DNA of 5,792 bases from the NCBI GenBank assembly GCA_022736495.1, contig DZCR01000192.1:1-5792 (forward strand), read 5' to 3'. Source of the stretch: Desulfobacca acetoxidans. GTDB taxonomy: Bacteria; Desulfobacterota; Desulfobaccia; Desulfobaccales; 0-14-0-80-60-11. Both the position numbers and the translations under genes were made by a program. Within the stretch, counting starts at the first letter, position 1. Each line of letters begins with the position of its first letter. Below are positions 5,772 through 5,792 of the stretch, piece by piece. Below the pieces are notes generated by a model. That model made no database searches. It worked only from the letters and a program-made list of their open reading frames with translations, and was not told where the DNA came from.

Positions 5772-5792
5772 CCTCCCCCTTGATGGGGGAGG
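5772..5792. repeat. Perfect 8-bp palindrome at the right edge, probably a truncated interspersed repeat
   Basis: CCTCCCCC (5772-5779) and GGGGGAGG (5785-5792) form a perfect stem around TTGAT, and the window ends exactly at the stem end. Sequences of this CCCTCCCCCTTGATGGGGGAGGG type recur between genes in many bacterial genomes, as I recall. A terminator role is possible for a gene arriving on the minus strand, but the run after the stem on that strand is A-rich, not T-rich; on the plus strand the sequence after the stem is not visible. Confidence 0.55.

Noticed and set aside
4569..5783. Long plus-strand open frame (404 codons) opposite the FMN subunit gene
   Set aside because: It mirrors the codon bias of the real gene, shows no motif, and runs into the edge repeat; the minus-strand product has full FMN and iron-sulfur motifs.

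Overview
The window is a compact bacterial stretch, about 5.8 kb and GC-rich in its genes, in which all four supported genes lie on the minus strand and read from right to left. The protein architectures suggest an anaerobic bacterium of the Desulfobacterota (former Deltaproteobacteria) or a similar group. These are a split, ferredoxin-type 'archaeal' glutamate synthase with its amidotransferase and GXGXG parts fused, and a small exported cyclophilin. The taxonomic call is inference and only moderately secure.

Right part (5711 down to 1376): a two-gene glutamate synthase operon. The first gene (4161-5711) encodes the FMN/iron-sulfur synthase subunit, with ferredoxin-like clusters at its N-terminus. 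The second gene (1423-4059) encodes an 878-residue protein joining a class II glutamine amidotransferase (GlxB-like) to a GXGXG beta-helix domain (GlxC-like), with a middle region of about 180 residues that I cannot assign. Together they should hydrolyse glutamine and use the ammonia to reductively aminate 2-oxoglutarate, taking electrons through iron-sulfur clusters. No NAD(P)H-oxidising GltD-type partner is visible. A 73-bp palindromic element with perfect 24-bp arms fills most of the 101-nt gap between the two genes. A clean rho-independent terminator follows the second gene.

Left part (1346 down to 1): a zinc-dependent nucleoside/guanine deaminase (855-1346), a 161-nt gap with two weak dyads, an exported cyclophilin-type peptidyl-prolyl isomerase (85-693), and an AT-rich tail with no gene. 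Each of these two genes has its own Shine-Dalgarno sequence. They look like separate housekeeping genes, not parts of the glutamate synthase system.

The right edge (5772-5792) carries another perfect palindrome that is probably the truncated end of an interspersed repeat. I see no CRISPR array, tRNA, rRNA, transposase or phage gene. Most of the window is ordinary metabolism; the points worth a second look are the glutamate synthase architecture and the palindromic repeat inside its operon.
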